In this document: positions 6,604 through 7,167 of the stretch, in pieces
How positions within the stretch are numbered: the first letter of the stretch is position 1
Layout of the letters: every line of letters begins with the position of its first letter
NCBI GenBank assembly: GCA_023436515.1
Contig: JAEZIV010000454.1
Span: 1 to 7,167 of the forward strand
Length of the DNA: 7,167 nucleotides
Origin: Bacillota bacterium
Lineage (GTDB): Bacteria > Bacillota > Clostridia > Acetivibrionales > DSM-1351
Reading direction: 5' to 3'
Made by a program: the position numbers and the translations under genes
The notes under the pieces: generated by a model
What the model was told of the DNA's origin: nothing
Seen by the model: the letters and a program-made list of their open reading frames with translations, nothing else
The model's database searches: none

Positions 6604-6744
6604 TTGTATGCAGGAAAATCAGAAGCATCGGCTACGCCTCAAAGGAATTTGGACACGGGAAGTACACCGGGAGGTATGTTCAGCATGGTCAGAGGTTATG
6701 CTCAAAAAAAGCGCCCCCCAAATAGAGGAGGCAGAAAATATTAG
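6604..6744 (+). other. Unassigned coding-like frame, possible small gene or gene remnant
   Basis: The 256 bases between the HD-GYP stop and the long hairpin hold no recognised gene. One plus-strand frame, open from 6562 to the TAG at 6742, reads like real protein: from 6604 it gives LYAGKSEASATPQRNL, followed by a Gly/Pro stretch with GGMFSMVRGYAQKKRPP and ends NRGGRKY. It is rich in Gly, Pro and basic residues, and the DNA is more G/C-rich than its surroundings. There is no ATG before 6676 and no good ribosome binding site, so it may be the tail of a decayed gene, or a TTG-started small protein (46 residues from 6604). A different frame (6608-6799, 63 residues, ATG start) overlaps it and looks less protein-like. 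I do not recognise either product. Confidence 0.25.
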
Positions 6745-6795
6745 TATGAAATCTACAGATTTATTTTACAAAATATGTAAGGATATGTCAATATA

Positions 6796-6824
6796 TTGAA
6801 AAGGGCTGCAGTTTGTAGTACAAT
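6796..6824 (+). promoter_or_regulatory. Near-consensus sigma-A promoter ahead of a hairpin
   Basis: TTGAAA (6796-6801, 5 of 6) and TACAAT (6819-6824, 5 of 6) are separated by exactly 17 bp. Transcription would start near 6831 and run straight into the long hairpin at 6850-6904. No plus-strand gene follows in the window, so any product would probably be a short non-coding RNA. The match could be chance in A/T-rich DNA. Confidence 0.5.
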
Positions 6825-6849
6825 GTTCCCCAGTTTTTATGATAAAATC

Positions 6850-6904
6850 AATACCCTGTAAAGTAGGGCGCATTCATTTTTCGCGGTCCACTTTACAGGG
6901 TATT
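6850..6904. terminator. Very long hairpin, probable bidirectional terminator
   Basis: AATACCCTGTAAAGT (6850-6864) is perfectly complementary to ACTTTACAGGGTATT (6890-6904). The symmetry continues inward on the same axis to 6871/6883, with one G-U pair and mismatches at 6865/6889 and 6868/6886, leaving an 11-nt loop. On the minus strand it is followed by TTGATTTTATC, on the plus strand by a looser T-rich run, TATTCTTTAACTCTTT. It lies between the plus-strand HD-GYP gene and a minus-strand gene ending at 6986, where a shared terminator is expected. The arms are longer than most terminators, so it may also be a small RNA or a remnant of mobile-element ends. Confidence 0.65.
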
Positions 6905-6985
6905 CTTTAACTCTTTAAATACATAGCTTACTTCTTTTCAGGGTACAGTATACCTCTTTTTCTGTAAGGTCAGCATTTTGAGTAC

Positions 6986-7167
6986 TTATTTAATAGTAAA
7001 GCTAATTACAGACGCATTACCAGCGCTGTCGGTAACTGTGATTTGATATTTCCCGGTTTGCTTTATTTTCCCGTCCTTTGGCCAGGTAACCTGTTTTTTG
7101 TCTTTTGTCAGTTTATTGGTTGTTGTATTTTTATCTGTTACCTTTACAGTTACAGTGCCCTTGACAG
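6986..7167 (-). CDS. Secreted or surface Ig-like repeat protein, C-terminal fragment
   Basis: The final 59 codons of a gene whose start lies past the right edge; the stop is TAA at 6986. The visible part alternates hydrophobic and polar residues as in a beta sandwich: VKGTVTVKVTDKNTTTNK, then a middle stretch with KKQVTWPKDGKIKQTGKY, then QITVTDSAGNASVISFTIK at the very end. The ending ‘TGkYxItVTDsAGNxsxxsFtI’ is the classic last strand pair of bacterial Ig-like domains found in tandem in extracellular enzymes and cell-wall proteins of Firmicutes. There is no sortase motif, S-layer or dockerin module after it in the window, so the domain closes the protein. The catalytic or binding part, if any, is outside the window. 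The long hairpin about 80 nt downstream may terminate it. Confidence 0.8.
   Translation of the reverse strand, partial: VKGTVTVKVTDKNTTTNKLTKDKKQVTWPKDGKIKQTGKYQITVTDSAGNASVISFTIK

Noticed and set aside
6608..6799. 63-codon plus-strand reading frame starting with ATG
   Set aside because: Weak ribosome binding site, composition unlike a folded protein, and it overlaps a more coding-like frame and runs into the promoter at 6796. Not called as a gene.

Overview
The window looks like chromosomal DNA from a low-GC Gram-positive bacterium of the class Clostridia. Supporting signs are A/T-rich intergenic DNA, frequent AGA/ATA codons, strong GGAGG-type ribosome binding sites, TTG/GTG starts, a YtrA-type GntR regulator with an ABC-2 exporter, a CmpB-family membrane protein, a tandem-HD HD-GYP protein and a secreted Ig-like repeat protein. 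Genus cannot be fixed from sequence alone; a cellulolytic Ruminiclostridium-like species is only a guess.

Layout. Positions 1-1680 (minus strand) hold a regulated ABC exporter operon: a sigma-A promoter and a large palindromic operator (1623-1680), a short YtrA-family GntR repressor (1219-1602), an ABC ATPase (366-1226) and the first 124 residues of an ABC-2 permease that runs off the left edge. Positions 1683-5140 (minus strand) hold a second ABC operon: a promoter near 5112-5140, an EcsA-like ATPase (4288-5019), a large two-half permease (2691-4295), a CmpB-family membrane protein with a charged helical tail (1778-2659) and an imperfect terminator at about 1683-1734. Divergent from this, on the plus strand, is a 433-residue tandem HD / HD-GYP protein (5292-6593), a probable cyclic-di-GMP phosphodiesterase.

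The right end (6594-7167) holds an unassigned 256-base stretch with an intriguing open frame (to 6744), a near-consensus plus-strand promoter (6796-6824), a very long hairpin (6850-6904) just after it, and the C-terminal 59 codons of a secreted or surface Ig-like protein on the minus strand (6986-7167). The promoter and hairpin together could make a small RNA of about 75 nt; the hairpin could also be a bidirectional terminator between convergent genes.

The two ABC operons are built alike. At all three tight junctions the downstream ATG sits inside the upstream stop region in an 8-nt ATGA(A/G)TAA overlap, so each upstream protein ends in Asn-Glu and translation is probably coupled. The GntR protein most likely represses its own operon until an envelope-related stress or antibiotic ligand is present. 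No substrate can be assigned for either exporter. No mobile element, CRISPR array, tRNA or rRNA was seen. Nothing here is clearly a new system; the promoter-hairpin unit and the unassigned frame before it are the least explained parts.
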